DNA from: CAHJXF01 sp038225855
Lineage (GTDB): Bacteria; Pseudomonadota; Gammaproteobacteria; Burkholderiales; Burkholderiaceae_D
Length of the DNA: 64,000 nucleotides
Direction of reading: 5' to 3'
Assembly: GCA_038225855.1 (NCBI GenBank)
Contig: JBBRQU010000002.1
Coordinates: 214,385-278,384, forward strand
A program made the position numbers and the translations under genes. Position 1 is the first letter of the stretch. Each line of letters starts with the position of its first letter. The notes beneath the pieces were generated by a model, which was given only the letters and a program-made list of their open reading frames with translations, did not search any database and was not told the origin of the DNA. Of this stretch, positions 62,819 to 64,000 are shown piece by piece.

Positions 62819-63673
62819 TCATTCTTGGAGAACGGCCCCCGATTGCACGGATGAACATCTTTGCTGCACGAACTCGTTCGGGGTCCGATACGCCAAGCTG
62901 CTATGCGGCCGGACCTCGTTGTAATGCCTTCGCCACTGCTCGATGACGACCTTGGCCTCGGTCCTGTTGCGGAACCACTCGAGGCTCAAGCACTCATCTC
63001 TGAACTTGCCGTTGAAGCTCTCATCGAATCCGTTCTGCCAAGGCTTTCCGGGATCGATCAGCGCCAGTTCGATGCTCTCGTTCCTGGCCCATCGCAGGAT
63101 CGCCCGCGACACGAACTCCGGACCGTTGTCCGATCGAACGTGTCTCGGTGCGCCATGAACGCTGACCAGTTGCGAGAGCACCTCGATCACTCGGCCGGAC
63201 CGAATCGAGCCGGCCACGTCGATCGCCAAGCTCACTTTCGTGAACTCATCGATCACCGTCAAGCACTTCAGCTTCTGTCCATTGGCACAAGCGTCGTGCA
63301 CGAAGTCGTACGCCCAGACCTGACCCGGTCCCATCGGCGCCTGTGGCCGCGGTCGATGACCAGCGATCCGCTTGCGAGGCCGTTTGCGCGGCACCTGCAG
63401 CTTCGCCTTGCGCCATAGACGCCACACCTGGCCGTGGCCCATCAGGAATCCCTGACGTTCCATAAAGACGTGGATGCGCCGGTATCCGAAGCGCGGGTAC
63501 TGCGCCGACAGCACGCTCATCGCCGCCAGCGCCGTCACGTCCTTGCCGAACATCCGCGACGCATAGCCCAGCGTCGATCGTGCCACCGAGAGCAGCGCGC
63601 AAGCCCGTCGTGTCGAAAGGCCCCGCGCCATCGCATAGCGGACCTGTTCCCGACGAGCCGGCGCGCTCACCAT
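62819..63673 (-). CDS. IS3-family transposase OrfB (DDE integrase domain)
   Basis: The product (284 aa from the ATG at 63673) has an HTH-21-type N-terminus (RRACALLSVARSTLGY, YPRFGYRRIHVFMERQG) and an rve integrase core: the first Asp in WAYDFVHDACANG, the second in HVRSDNGPEFVS and Glu in NGFDESFNGKFRDECL. All DDE residues are present. It is normally made as an OrfAB fusion by -1 frameshifting at the A7 run at 63673-63679, which the overlap of OrfA and OrfB supports. Confidence 0.93.
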   Translation of the reverse strand: MVSAPARREQVRYAMARGLSTRRACALLSVARSTLGYASRMFGKDVTALAAMSVLSAQYPRFGYRRIHVFMERQGFLMGHGQVWRLWRKAKLQVPRKRPRKRIAGHRPRPQAPMGPGQVWAYDFVHDACANGQKLKCLTVIDEFTKVSLAIDVAGSIRSGRVIEVLSQLVSVHGAPRHVRSDNGPEFVSRAILRWARNESIELALIDPGKPWQNGFDESFNGKFRDECLSLEWFRNRTEAKVVIEQWRRHYNEVRPHSSLAYRTPNEFVQQRCSSVQSGAVLQE

Positions 63674-63930
63674 TTTTTTGCGGCGATCTCCTTCATCACG
63701 TCGATCTCGAGATCCCGATCGGCCACCATCTTCTTGAGGCGCCCGTTCTCCTGCTCGAGCTGCCGCAAGCGCTTCACGTCAGCGCTCTCCATCGTTCCGA
63801 AGTGCTGACGCCAGTTATAAATCGTCTGCTCACTGACCGCATGCTTCTTGGCCACCTTGGCCACCGGACTTCGATCGGCCTCCCGAAGGATCGCGACCAT
63901 CTTCTCTTCACTGTATCGGCTCTTCCTCAC
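63667..63930 (-). CDS. IS3-family transposase OrfA (helix-turn-helix)
   Basis: From the GTG at 63930 this encodes 87 residues: RKSRYSEEKMVAILREADR, the helix-turn-helix HAVSEQTIYNWRQHFG and a leucine-zipper-like heptad (DVKRLRQLEQENGRLKKMVADRD). It is the DNA-binding half of an IS3 transposase. The frame is open further upstream (to 63966), but that part lacks the motif. It ends at the AAAAAAA slippery site, where a -1 shift continues into OrfB. Confidence 0.9.
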   Translation of the reverse strand: MRKSRYSEEKMVAILREADRSPVAKVAKKHAVSEQTIYNWRQHFGTMESADVKRLRQLEQENGRLKKMVADRDLEIDVMKEIAAKKW

Positions 63931-63974
63931 AGCTCCCTCCTGGGTCGGTGGGAGCCATCCTCTCAAGTTTCAGC

Positions 63975-64000
63975 TGGTCCGAAAAGGTCGGGGCAGGTCA
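63975..64000 (-). repeat. IS right terminal inverted repeat
   Basis: Read on the minus strand it begins TGACCTGCCCCG and ends TTCGGACCA, the partner of the left repeat. Its outer base is the last base of the window, so the target-site duplication is not visible. Confidence 0.85.

Larger units (their letters stand above)
62793..64000 (-). mobile_element. IS3-family insertion sequence (IS407-group-like), complete
   Basis: The element is 1208 bp. Its left end TGACCTGCCTCG...TTCGGACCA (62793-62817) matches the reverse complement of the right end TGACCTGCCCCG...TTCGGACCA (63975-64000). Two overlapping minus-strand frames give OrfA and OrfB. The left flank is TTCG (62789-62792); the matching duplication would lie just outside the window. 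IS407-group elements usually make 4-bp duplications, consistent but untestable here. Confidence 0.9.

Noticed and set aside
62516..62854. A separate gene starting after the amber codon
   Set aside because: It is in the same frame as the upstream part, continues the same membrane protein, and its last 20 codons are IS sequence.

Overview
This 64 kb, high-G+C window looks like a betaproteobacterial chromosome; I cannot name the genus. The evidence is the nusA-infB-rbfA-truB translation cluster followed by typA, and a complete exosortase A (XrtA)/PEP-CTERM exopolysaccharide locus of the kind known from Burkholderiales, Rhodocyclales and Nitrosomonadales. No rRNA, tRNA or CRISPR array was seen.

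Layout. (1) 1-8107: translation housekeeping genes (nusA tail, infB, rbfA, truB, typA), with a GT39-type membrane glycosyltransferase between infB and rbfA. (2) 8147-13056: small accessory genes (DUF4864 protein, PA0069/SplB-like radical SAM protein, TM2 protein, phytase-like lipoprotein, sorbosone-dehydrogenase-like protein). (3) 13346-14059: a PEP-CTERM surface protein behind a near-consensus sigma-54 promoter. (4) 14207-22011, minus strand: a four-gene operon of an initiating sugar-phosphate transferase, histidine kinase PrsK, sigma-54 activator PrsR and TPR lipoprotein PrsT. (5) 22012-22769: a 758 bp divergent control region with a second strong sigma-54 promoter and several inverted repeats. 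(6) 22770-44859, plus strand: about 17 tightly packed genes for polysaccharide export, chain length, tyrosine kinase, outer-membrane protein, ATPase, UDP-GlcNAc 2-epimerase, deacetylases, FemAB protein, several glycosyltransferases, exosortase A, amidotransferase and O-ligase. (7) 44895-62792: a variable glycan cassette, AT-richer in several genes, with methyltransferases, a flippase, glycosyltransferases, two GtrA/GtrB-like modules, tandem GT39-like proteins and a WecD/WecE-like pair suggesting a 4-acetamido-4,6-dideoxy sugar. (8) 62793-64000: one complete IS3-family element whose right inverted repeat ends on the last base; it truncates a GT39-like gene that already carries an in-frame amber codon.

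How the parts fit. PrsK/PrsR is the regulatory pair associated with XrtA systems. Two sigma-54 promoters, one before the PEP-CTERM gene and one before the exopolysaccharide operon, imply that PrsR with RpoN switches on the surface protein and the polysaccharide together. Exosortase A would process the PEP-CTERM protein while the polysaccharide is made and exported. The downstream cassette probably makes strain-specific decorations. The most novel-looking parts are the two GtrA/GtrB-like modules beside a dideoxyamino-sugar pathway, the asparagine-synthase paralogue without the N-terminal cysteine, and the glycosyltransferase inside the infB-rbfA operon.
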